NCBI GenBank assembly: GCA_037127915.1
Contig: JBAXXL010000012.1
Coordinates: forward strand, 41,327 to 105,326
Length of the DNA stretch: 64,000 bases
Origin: JBAXXL01 sp037127915
GTDB taxonomy: Bacteria > Bacteroidota > Ignavibacteria > Kapaibacteriales > UBA2268
Direction of reading: 5' to 3'
Made by a program: the position numbers and the translations under genes. The notes under the pieces were generated by a model, which was given only the letters and a program-made list of their open reading frames with translations, did no database searches and was not told the DNA's origin. Below, piece by piece: positions 18,078 to 24,447 of the stretch; positions within the stretch are counted from its first letter, which is position 1; each line of letters opens with the position of its first letter.

Positions 18078-19409
18078 TTAATTTTTCAAATTTTCAAAAT
18101 AAGCCGAGAATCCCAGCTCTAATAATTCTTTTACCGGATTACAATCCGTTGAACAGACTTTTCCATTCGTATTCTTTGCTACTGAACCACAACCACCACC
18201 ACAAGCCAATTGTAAGTTGCAACTTTTACATTCATCAATTTCAGTTACATCGCGGCTTTGCCATTCTTCAATTTTTTCTGTATTTAGTCTCACTTCCGGG
18301 TAAAATGTACCAAGTGATTCGTCCGCTTTACCAACTGTTGCAGTACAAGAATAGATATTTCCTGTATAATCAAAAGCCCATTCGGTTTTACAAGCCGGAC
18401 AAGAATCGAACAGAGGTTTTGGCAATTCCTGGTTTTCCCAAAGAAATTTACTTATAGAATAAGCAGGTTTGTAGAATTCCAAAATATGAGGATATTCTTT
18501 TGTTAAACGGTATAATTCTTCATAAAGTGATGCTCTCGTAAATAGATTACTCGATGTTGTTTGAAAATGATGTAATTCATAATTACGACCAATCTGCGTT
18601 TTAAAGAAAGGGCTTTCCGTCCAACCTTTATCAATAGCCAATTGAGCTATTTCAGGCAGGTTGCTGATGTTTTCTCTATCAACAACCATTCTTAAATTAA
18701 CTGTAATTTTATTCTTTATACTCTCATCAATACCTTTAATGATTTTAGCGAAAGTACCGACACCACTTTTCAATAAACGGCGTTTATCGTGTACCGATTC
18801 AGTCCCATCTAATGTTACTTGAATTTCGCGAGTTTTTCCGGTTTTGATCAAGTCAATATATTCTTCAAGATAATAACCGTTAGTTACATACGATAATTCC
18901 AACCGAAGTTCATTAGACTTTTTAATCAAATAACTTATTATACTTCTTTGTTTATTATTATTAAGCAGTGGTTCACCGCCGAAAACGGTTATGTACTTTT
19001 TTCTACCGGCAAATTCTTTTGTAATATAATCGAAGAAAGCATCAATTGTTTCAGTATTTAATTCTGATTTTTCAGGTGTATATTCATCCTGATAGCAGTA
19101 TGTACATGAAAAATTACACGAATAATTAGCTACAAAAAATATTTGGATTTCATCATTATCTCGGTCATCAATAAAATCCAGATAAGCTTTCTTGTAATTT
19201 TTCTTTTCTTCTACTGAATCAATAAAATACCCTTTGCTCATCAATTCGTTAGAAAGATTTGATTCCTTAAAACCATTTTCTTTCAAATCAATAAGTAAAC
19301 CGGTGTCGGACGGTGATAGAATATCTGCGTTTCCGTTCAGCAAATTAACCATAAAGCTATTTTCAGAATCTTTGATTTTTGATAATATGTTATATTTTGA
19401 GTACTGCAT
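18078..19409 (-). CDS. Radical SAM/SPASM peptide-maturase-like enzyme
   Basis: A 443-residue radical SAM enzyme. The SAM-binding 4Fe-4S motif is CNFSCTYC (C98, C102, C105) with GGEPLL at 144-149. A SPASM-type C-terminal region has cysteines at 337, 340, 355, 394, 397, 403, 407, 419 and 423, enough for two auxiliary iron-sulfur clusters. The first 90 residues may hold a peptide-recognition segment (SFMVNLLNGNADILSPSDTG), as in sactipeptide and anSME-like maturases. Its ATG lies two bases after the stop of a 37-residue Cys peptide, the arrangement of a RiPP precursor and its maturase. Product chemistry (thioether, C-C or epimer) cannot be told. Confidence 0.88.
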   Translation of the reverse strand: MQYSKYNILSKIKDSENSFMVNLLNGNADILSPSDTGLLIDLKENGFKESNLSNELMSKGYFIDSVEEKKNYKKAYLDFIDDRDNDEIQIFFVANYSCNFSCTYCYQDEYTPEKSELNTETIDAFFDYITKEFAGRKKYITVFGGEPLLNNNKQRSIISYLIKKSNELRLELSYVTNGYYLEEYIDLIKTGKTREIQVTLDGTESVHDKRRLLKSGVGTFAKIIKGIDESIKNKITVNLRMVVDRENISNLPEIAQLAIDKGWTESPFFKTQIGRNYELHHFQTTSSNLFTRASLYEELYRLTKEYPHILEFYKPAYSISKFLWENQELPKPLFDSCPACKTEWAFDYTGNIYSCTATVGKADESLGTFYPEVRLNTEKIEEWQSRDVTEIDECKSCNLQLACGGGCGSVAKNTNGKVCSTDCNPVKELLELGFSAYFENLKN

Positions 19410-19411
19410 GA

Positions 19412-19525
19412 TTAATTATGGCATCCCGGAGAATGCTTTGTAGTTTTGGCGCAACATAGCGCATTATTATTTGACGATTGAACTTTGTTATCTTTTTTTG
19501 CTGTTTTTTTAACTAAACTTTGCAT
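19412..19525 (-). CDS. Candidate RiPP precursor peptide, Cys-containing
   Basis: A 37-residue reading frame with an excellent ribosome site (aaagga, 8 bases before ATG). The N-terminal half is Lys/Asn-rich and leader-like (MQSLVKKTAKKDNKVQSSNN). The C-terminal half is core-like with three cysteines (NALCCAKTTKHSPGCHN). It fills the only spacer between the ArsM-like and radical SAM genes and ends two bases before the radical SAM start codon. Too short for routine gene calling. No family recognised. That it is translated is well supported by the ribosome site and coupling; that it is the maturase substrate is inference. Confidence 0.72.
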   Translation of the reverse strand: MQSLVKKTAKKDNKVQSSNNNALCCAKTTKHSPGCHN

Positions 19526-19555
19526 TATAATTCCTTTAAATTTTATATAAATAAT

Positions 19556-20185
19556 TTATTTTGTTTTAAAACTTTTAATAGTAAAACTTACTACATCTAT
19601 TTTTCCTTTTGCATAAGGAGAACCTTCTTCTAATATTTCAATATCTTTGAAACCAGCCTTATCTAAAATCTCCAAGTATTCTGTTCTTGTTATTGCACCT
19701 GCCCAACATTCAGCTACTGCAACAGGATCATTTTTATAAATAGCTGGTACAATTTGTGTTGAGTAAATATCGCTAATTACAAATCTTCCATTTTCTTTTA
19801 ATGTTCTGTGAATTTCATCCCAAACAGCCTGCTTATCATACGCATGGTTCAAAGTACAATTCGAAATCACCAAGTCAAGCGAATTATCAGGTAGTGGAAT
19901 TACTTCAAGTTCGCTTTTAAAAAATTTTACGTTGGATACTTCAAATTTTGCGGCGTTCTTATTAGCCTTTTCCAACATACCATCTGAAATATCAAGCCCA
20001 TAAACAAATCCTGTTACACCAACTTCTTCTGCCATTCTTAACACATCTGTTCCCCGCCCGCTACCTAAATCAAGACAAAACTCACCCGGCTTTGCCTGCG
20101 AATAATCAATTGCTATTCCGCAGGATAGGCAACAGGTGCTTTCTGCAAGTTCAGAATAACGATTTTCTATTTCCATTAAATTCAT
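19556..20185 (-). CDS. ArsM-like SAM-dependent methyltransferase
   Basis: A 209-residue class I methyltransferase. The SAM-binding motif is CLDLGSGRGTD (37-47). Cysteines C18/C19/C22, C110 (SNCTLNHAYDK) and C160 (ECWAGAI) line up with the arsenic-binding cysteines of arsenite methyltransferases, and flanking text (RFVISDIYS) fits that family. It is shorter than canonical ArsM (no C-terminal domain). It could methylate a metalloid or a thiol in the product of the neighbouring maturase; ars genes are otherwise absent. ATG 20185 is chosen over a TTG two codons upstream. Confidence 0.8.
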   Translation of the reverse strand: MNLMEIENRYSELAESTCCLSCGIAIDYSQAKPGEFCLDLGSGRGTDVLRMAEEVGVTGFVYGLDISDGMLEKANKNAAKFEVSNVKFFKSELEVIPLPDNSLDLVISNCTLNHAYDKQAVWDEIHRTLKENGRFVISDIYSTQIVPAIYKNDPVAVAECWAGAITRTEYLEILDKAGFKDIEILEEGSPYAKGKIDVVSFTIKSFKTK

Positions 20186-20219
20186 ATACAATAATCTTTA
20201 AAATAATTTTACAATATAA

Positions 20220-20459
20220 TTAACAATTTTTACAAGGGCTTTTTACTAACAAAAACCCAATAAAGCTTCCATACATAATGCTCATATATGGACTACTGGT
20301 GATTGCGCATTTTCCGGATGAACACCCGATAAAGGAATAATAAAGATAACCCAATCCCCCTCCGATTATCACTCCGAGAGCGGGTTTCCAAAAATTTGAC
20401 GACAATAAATATTCTTTTACCGTTTTTGGTTTTATGTTAACTTCGCAAGGTTTTTCCAT
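20220..20459 (-). CDS. DUF6132-like small Cys-rich membrane protein
   Basis: A 79-residue protein with two hydrophobic segments (PALGVIIGGGLGYLYYSF and YGSFIGFLLV) around the conserved IGCSSGKCAIT-SSPY motif of DUF6132. Cysteines also lie at both ends (PCEVN, PCKNC). Proteins of this family occur near rhodanese, thioredoxin and sulfur-transfer genes; role unknown. First gene of the nine-gene minus-strand operon, 28 bp before the methyltransferase stretch. Confidence 0.75.
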   Translation of the reverse strand: MEKPCEVNIKPKTVKEYLLSSNFWKPALGVIIGGGLGYLYYSFIGCSSGKCAITSSPYMSIMYGSFIGFLLVKSPCKNC

Positions 20460-20518
20460 TATTATTCTTCAGCTTTAAATTTACAATATTCATTTAAATT
20501 TTCTTCAAAAAACAAACT

Positions 20519-20648
20519 AAATCGCATTAGTATCACTTTTGATAATTATAAATCGTATTAGTATCACTTTTATTGTAATCATCATCAACTTTTTTTATTT
20601 TGAGCATAATTACAACAAATCTGAAATTAAATCGTATTAGTACCACTA
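20519..20648. promoter_or_regulatory. Triple direct repeat in divergent operator region
   Basis: Three copies of AAATCGYATTAGTAYCACT at 20519-20537, 20550-20568 and 20629-20647. Copies one and two extend to a shared TTTT and are 31 bp apart (about three helical turns); copy three is 79 bp further. They fill the spacer between the DUF6132-led operon and the zinc-ribbon gene. Such phased repeats fit a regulator-binding site. Confidence 0.7.
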
Positions 20649-20674
20649 GAATATTAATAAAAACATGAATAACA

Positions 20675-21088
20675 ATGAAACTTAATAGGGACTTTTCAGA
20701 GGAACAATTAAAAGAGCTATTTATAAGTAATGAGAAATGCTTGGAACTCATTTCAGATTTGAAATGGGAGGAAGGATTTATATGTAAAAAATGTGGAAAC
20801 ACGAATTATTGCCATGGTAAAACACCTTTTTCTAGGCGATGCACAAAATGCAAAACCGAGGAATCGGCAACTGCAGGAACAATTTTTCATCATTGCCGTT
20901 TTGATATTAGTAAAGCTTTTTTCATTGCTTATAATGTTTGTAAAGGTAATAATGATTTATCATCTTATGAATTTGCCCGCCGGTTATCTCTTCGTCAAAT
21001 GACTTGCTGGAAGTTTAAAGATAAACTCAAAAAAGCTATAGAAGCTACCGGGGAATTATCTGAAAATTGGATAGAAGTATTGAAGTAA
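20675..21088 (+). CDS. Zinc-ribbon protein related to IS1595 transposase N-terminus
   Basis: A 137-residue protein with the IS1595-type zinc ribbon (ICKKCGNTNYC then RRCTKCK, four cysteines) and a following helical region with ARRLSLRQMTCWKFKDKLKKA, which resembles the helix-turn-helix of these transposases. The catalytic DDE domain is absent: the frame stops cleanly at NWIEVLK and is followed by an intact terminator. It is either a transposase remnant or a domesticated DNA-binding protein. Its position, divergent from the redox operon across a repeat-bearing spacer, favours a regulatory role, which is inferred. Confidence 0.75.
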   Translation: MKLNRDFSEEQLKELFISNEKCLELISDLKWEEGFICKKCGNTNYCHGKTPFSRRCTKCKTEESATAGTIFHHCRFDISKAFFIAYNVCKGNNDLSSYEFARRLSLRQMTCWKFKDKLKKAIEATGELSENWIEVLK

Positions 21089-21092
21089 TTAT

Positions 21093-21129
21093 AAAAAAAA
21101 AATCCGATGATTTTAAAGTCATCGGATTT
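21093..21129. terminator. Bidirectional terminator
   Basis: An 11-bp stem (21100-21110 with 21119-21129) preceded by a run of A, which becomes the U tract for the minus-strand TatD transcript. It also lies four bases past the plus-strand zinc-ribbon gene. Confidence 0.85.
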
Positions 21130-21152
21130 AGTATTAATTATAAACATATTAT

Positions 21153-21896
21153 TTATTTTGATTTAGACCATGGATACCAAGCGATAATTACCCTTGGTAT
21201 AGAATAAAACCATGTTACATCGACGCCATCGTCATATTTAGGATTGCTTTGATCAAATCTGTAATCATACGTCAGTCTTGATTTACCCAAAATAAAATCG
21301 ACTTTCCATTCAGCTGAAACAGTTAAGAGCCCGGCTTTTCCGGCTTTGAAATTCGCGAGTACTCCCAAACCGCCATTTATGCCATATTTGGTAAATGTTT
21401 CAAACTCACCAAACCCCATACTGTACTTATTGTATAATGCCTGCCCACCGATAATAGCATAGAAATTCAATCTTTGCCAAGGAGTTGCAACAATTTTAGC
21501 TGAAAGTTCCAATACATGATGATAATTTGGATCTCTTACCACTATAGCCCTGGAATCTTTCATATATTTTGTATCCTTAGAATAAATATATGCCCCTTGT
21601 AACATTACATAATCATTCAAAAAATACTCTAAACCACCACCTAACGAAAGTACTCCCTCTGCGCTACGTTCGTCTTCTTCAGGATAGAAAGTTTGAACAA
21701 TTGTATTTGTAGCAAGAACCAAATCAATCCCGAAAGTTTTTTTATACGGATTATAATGTTCTTGATCTAATGAATCCGCATAAGCTTCATCATTTTCAGT
21801 ATTTCTATCATCTTGAGCATAAGAAAACATCGGTAAAAGCATTAGTGCAAGAAGCAAAATTAGTTTAAATAGTCTTTTAGCATTTTCAGTTGTCAT
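21153..21896 (-). CDS. Nested outer-membrane protein from internal start
   Basis: An in-frame ATG at 21896 is preceded by gaggt at a normal distance (eight bases to ATG), and starts MTTENAKRLFKLILLLAL, a textbook signal peptide ending in FSYAQ. The 247-residue product has a charged linker, then strands alternating aromatic and small residues, ending IIAWYPWSKSK, like small outer-membrane barrels. The final residues of TatD thus double as the n-region of the signal peptide. Family not recognised. Confidence 0.65.
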   Translation of the reverse strand: MTTENAKRLFKLILLLALMLLPMFSYAQDDRNTENDEAYADSLDQEHYNPYKKTFGIDLVLATNTIVQTFYPEEDERSAEGVLSLGGGLEYFLNDYVMLQGAYIYSKDTKYMKDSRAIVVRDPNYHHVLELSAKIVATPWQRLNFYAIIGGQALYNKYSMGFGEFETFTKYGINGGLGVLANFKAGKAGLLTVSAEWKVDFILGKSRLTYDYRFDQSNPKYDDGVDVTWFYSIPRVIIAWYPWSKSK

Positions 21897-22619
21897 TTTA
21901 TTTACCTCATTTATTGATATTGATTTTATTTCTGCAATTTTTTCAGCGACAAATCTTACATTTGACGGTTTATTTCGCTTTCCTCTATTCGGAACAGGTG
22001 TCATATATGGACTATCTGTTTCAAGCATAATCCTGTCATTTGGCACGGCTCTAACTATTTCGTCCATATCGATTTTTTTAAAAGTAATATTTCCGGTAAA
22101 GGAAACATATAATCCGCAATCAATAATCCTTTTCAAAAAATCCATATCCCCGGAAAAGCAGTGCATTACACCTTTCAGATTCCCGTCGTTATTTTGTTCC
22201 AAAATTTGTATCATATCCTTTTCTGCTTCACGGTTATGAATAATTAAAGGAAGATTTAATTTTTTTGCAATTTCTATATGATGTTCGAACGATTGAATCT
22301 GCGTTTCGTGTGACGCAAAATTATAGAAATAATCCAAACCTGTTTCGCCAATCGCAACAACCTTTGGATTATTTCTTGATAGTTCTTCAACTAAGGCTAG
22401 ATTTTCTTCGTTCGCCTCGTTAGCATTATGTGGATGGATTCCAATTGCCGCAAAGATTTTCGGTGATACAACAGTAGTATTAAGCACTCTTTTAAAATCC
22501 TTAGGTCCTATTGCCGGAATTATTATTGCTTCTAATCCGTCTGCGAATGCTTCGGTACATACTTCGTTTAAATCCTCGAAATACTCCTTGCCATCAATAT
22601 GTGCGTGTGTATCAATCAT
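21153..22619 (-). CDS. TatD-family nuclease fused in frame to an outer-membrane protein
   Basis: The first 253 or so residues are a complete TatD metallo-hydrolase: MIDTHAHID (H4, H6), IGETGLDY, LPLIIHN, GVMHCFSGD and LETDSPYM carry the metal ligands, and TTENAKRLFKL is the normal family ending. The frame has no stop there but continues into a hydrophobic signal-peptide-like stretch (LILLLALMLLPMFSYAQ) and a 210-residue beta-rich outer-membrane-like domain. The start at 22619 is set by homology; the longer frame from 22676 overlaps bcp. Full-length product would have a signal peptide in its middle, so a second start (separate entry) is likely used. Confidence 0.75.
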   Translation of the reverse strand: MIDTHAHIDGKEYFEDLNEVCTEAFADGLEAIIIPAIGPKDFKRVLNTTVVSPKIFAAIGIHPHNANEANEENLALVEELSRNNPKVVAIGETGLDYFYNFASHETQIQSFEHHIEIAKKLNLPLIIHNREAEKDMIQILEQNNDGNLKGVMHCFSGDMDFLKRIIDCGLYVSFTGNITFKKIDMDEIVRAVPNDRIMLETDSPYMTPVPNRGKRNKPSNVRFVAEKIAEIKSISINEVNKMTTENAKRLFKLILLLALMLLPMFSYAQDDRNTENDEAYADSLDQEHYNPYKKTFGIDLVLATNTIVQTFYPEEDERSAEGVLSLGGGLEYFLNDYVMLQGAYIYSKDTKYMKDSRAIVVRDPNYHHVLELSAKIVATPWQRLNFYAIIGGQALYNKYSMGFGEFETFTKYGINGGLGVLANFKAGKAGLLTVSAEWKVDFILGKSRLTYDYRFDQSNPKYDDGVDVTWFYSIPRVIIAWYPWSKSK

Positions 22620-22659
22620 TAATTCATCATTTTCTGAAATACAAAAATAGCAAATATAT

Positions 22660-23139
22660 CTATTTGTACGACTCAATCAGTTTATGTAATCTATTGATTA
22701 CTTGGTCCACATGACCGTGCACTTTAACATTTTCAAATACTTCTGCAATTATTCCATCGGGATTAATTATATACGTTGTACGAATTATTCCCTTATATGC
22801 TTTGCCGAAGAGTGTTTTGTCACCCCACACATCATAAGCAATAGCTATTGTTTTTTCGGTATCAGCTATTAAATTGAATTCTAAATTGTGTTTGGCAATG
22901 AAATTTGTATGTGATTTTGCACTATCCGGACTAATACCAATAACTACAGCACCTGTTGAAGTAATGCGTTCCATATTATCACTGAAATCGCATGCTTCCA
23001 CGGTACACCCCGGTGTATTATCCTTCGGATAGAAATACAATACAAGCCACTTACCTTTGAAATCCGTTAAGGATATTACTGATTCATCCTGCAATTTGCC
23101 GGAAAAATCAGGTGATTTTGCGCTAATTTTTAAAGCCAT
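22660..23139 (-). CDS. bcp: Thioredoxin-dependent peroxiredoxin (BCP type)
   Basis: A 159-residue 2-Cys-like peroxiredoxin that reduces hydrogen peroxide and organic peroxides with thioredoxin. The catalytic segment is FYPKDNTPGCTVEACDFSD, with the peroxidatic cysteine in PGCT and the resolving cysteine five residues later in EAC. Full length for BCP/PrxQ. Cytosolic. Divergent from uppP. Confidence 0.93.
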   Translation of the reverse strand: MALKISAKSPDFSGKLQDESVISLTDFKGKWLVLYFYPKDNTPGCTVEACDFSDNMERITSTGAVVIGISPDSAKSHTNFIAKHNLEFNLIADTEKTIAIAYDVWGDKTLFGKAYKGIIRTTYIINPDGIIAEVFENVKVHGHVDQVINRLHKLIESYK

Positions 23140-23235
23140 GATAAATTACTCGATTGTTAAAAAAAACATATCCTATAATCTCGTTTGAGATAAGCAATTA
23201 TTTTAAATTGTTAATAACTTGAATTGAAAAAAGGG

Positions 23236-23243
23236 TATTTTTG
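23236..23243 (+). promoter_or_regulatory. Candidate -7 box for uppP
   Basis: TATTTTTG matches TAnnTTTG 27 bp before the uppP start; the -33 element is not clear. Confidence 0.35.
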
Positions 23244-23269
23244 TAAATAAATTTTAGGAAATTATTCAA

Positions 23270-24121
23270 ATGACAATTATACAAGCAATTTTATTAGGAA
23301 TAATTCAAGGAATAACAGAATTTATTCCCATTTCAAGCACAGCACATTTAACATTGGTCGGCAGTTTACTTGGTGTAATTGATTTTACACATCCGGAACG
23401 TTGGACAGCTTTTATTGCAACAATACAATTAGGATCATTACTTGCTGTATTTGCTTACTTCCGCCACGAAATAATCTCCATACCTAAAGCATTCTTTAAA
23501 GAAAACTTCAAACGAATACCTTTTAAAAAACAATCTGTTGACTCAAGATTGGGTTGGTTGATAATATTTGGTTCCATACCTATCGGTATAATTGGTATCG
23601 TTTTAAAGGATTTTATTGAAGGTAGCTTTACTAAGGAGTTGAATGTAATTGGCATTAGTTTGATTGCGCTTGCCCTTGTTTTGTTATTAGCAGAAAAAAC
23701 TGCAAAATTCAAAAAAGATTTAAGCCAAATAAAAGTTTTAGACGCGATAATAATAGGCTTTTCGCAATGTTTAGCTTTGATACCCGGTGCTTCACGTTCA
23801 GGTACAACATTAACCGGCGCAATGTTTTGCGGAATAAATAGAAGCGATGCCGCAAAGTTTTCATTTTTACTTTCTATTCCGGCAATTTTGGCTAGCGGGT
23901 TATTAAGTTTTTACGAATCTACAGCTTTTATTACATCTGCGGATTTAGTAAATCTATCTGTTGCAACTCTATTTGCAGGAATCAGCGGATATTGGGCTAT
24001 TAGTTTTCTGATTAAATTTTTAAAAACCAAAACCACTATGGTATTTATAATTTATCGGATTTGTTTAGGTGTTATTGTATTGATAGTGTCTCATTATTTT
24101 TCATGGATTAAAGTTGTATAA
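23270..24121 (+). CDS. uppP: Undecaprenyl-diphosphatase
   Basis: A 283-residue integral membrane enzyme that dephosphorylates undecaprenyl diphosphate to recycle the lipid carrier for cell-wall synthesis. The family motifs GIIQGITEFIPISSTAHL and LIPGASRSGTTLTGAM are intact, with the catalytic glutamate, histidine and arginine. An agga ribosome site precedes the ATG. Its stop overlaps the DUF721 start by one base, so uppP, the DUF721 gene and perhaps gyrB form an operon. Confidence 0.96.
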   Translation: MTIIQAILLGIIQGITEFIPISSTAHLTLVGSLLGVIDFTHPERWTAFIATIQLGSLLAVFAYFRHEIISIPKAFFKENFKRIPFKKQSVDSRLGWLIIFGSIPIGIIGIVLKDFIEGSFTKELNVIGISLIALALVLLLAEKTAKFKKDLSQIKVLDAIIIGFSQCLALIPGASRSGTTLTGAMFCGINRSDAAKFSFLLSIPAILASGLLSFYESTAFITSADLVNLSVATLFAGISGYWAISFLIKFLKTKTTMVFIIYRICLGVIVLIVSHYFSWIKVV

Positions 24122-24405
24122 TGAAAGACATGATTGAATTAAATACTGTTATACAAAAGATTGTTAAGCAAAAAAAATGGGATGACCTATTTATTTGCAG
24201 TAAAATTCTTGATGTTTGGTCACAAATTCTAGAAGGGAAATTAGTCGCAAAAGTGAAAGTTAAAAAGTTCGAAAAGGGTGTACTTTATTTAGAAACAGAG
24301 TCATCGGCTTGGAGAACTGAATTACAATTAAGAAAAAAGCAAATTATTAATAAAATCAATAATTTAATCGAAATTGATGCAGTTTTAGATGTGATAATTA
24401 AGTAA
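24121..24405 (+). CDS. DUF721 (DciA-like) protein
   Basis: A 94-residue protein with the DUF721 core (VWSQILEGKLVAKVKV, GVLYLETESSAWRTEL). Longer members include DciA, which loads the replicative helicase. Position directly before gyrB is typical of this family. It starts on the last base of the uppP stop codon. Cytosolic; DNA-related role inferred. Confidence 0.85.
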   Translation: MKDMIELNTVIQKIVKQKKWDDLFICSKILDVWSQILEGKLVAKVKVKKFEKGVLYLETESSAWRTELQLRKKQIINKINNLIEIDAVLDVIIK

Positions 24406-24447
24406 AATTTCGTATTTTTGTATGTTGAAAATTAACAATAAAAGAAA

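Noticed and set aside
18078..20185. Arsenosugar (ArsM/ArsS) biosynthesis pair
   Set aside because: The radical SAM enzyme has a SPASM region and a peptide partner, unlike ArsS, and no other arsenic genes are present.
20519..20648. Three direct repeats as a small CRISPR array
   Set aside because: Repeat spacing is irregular (31 and 79 bp), spacers are AT-rich promoter-like sequence and no cas gene is near.
20533..20802. Minus-strand frame covering the divergent repeats
   Set aside because: It is antisense to the start of the zinc-ribbon gene and composed of AT-rich repeat sequence.
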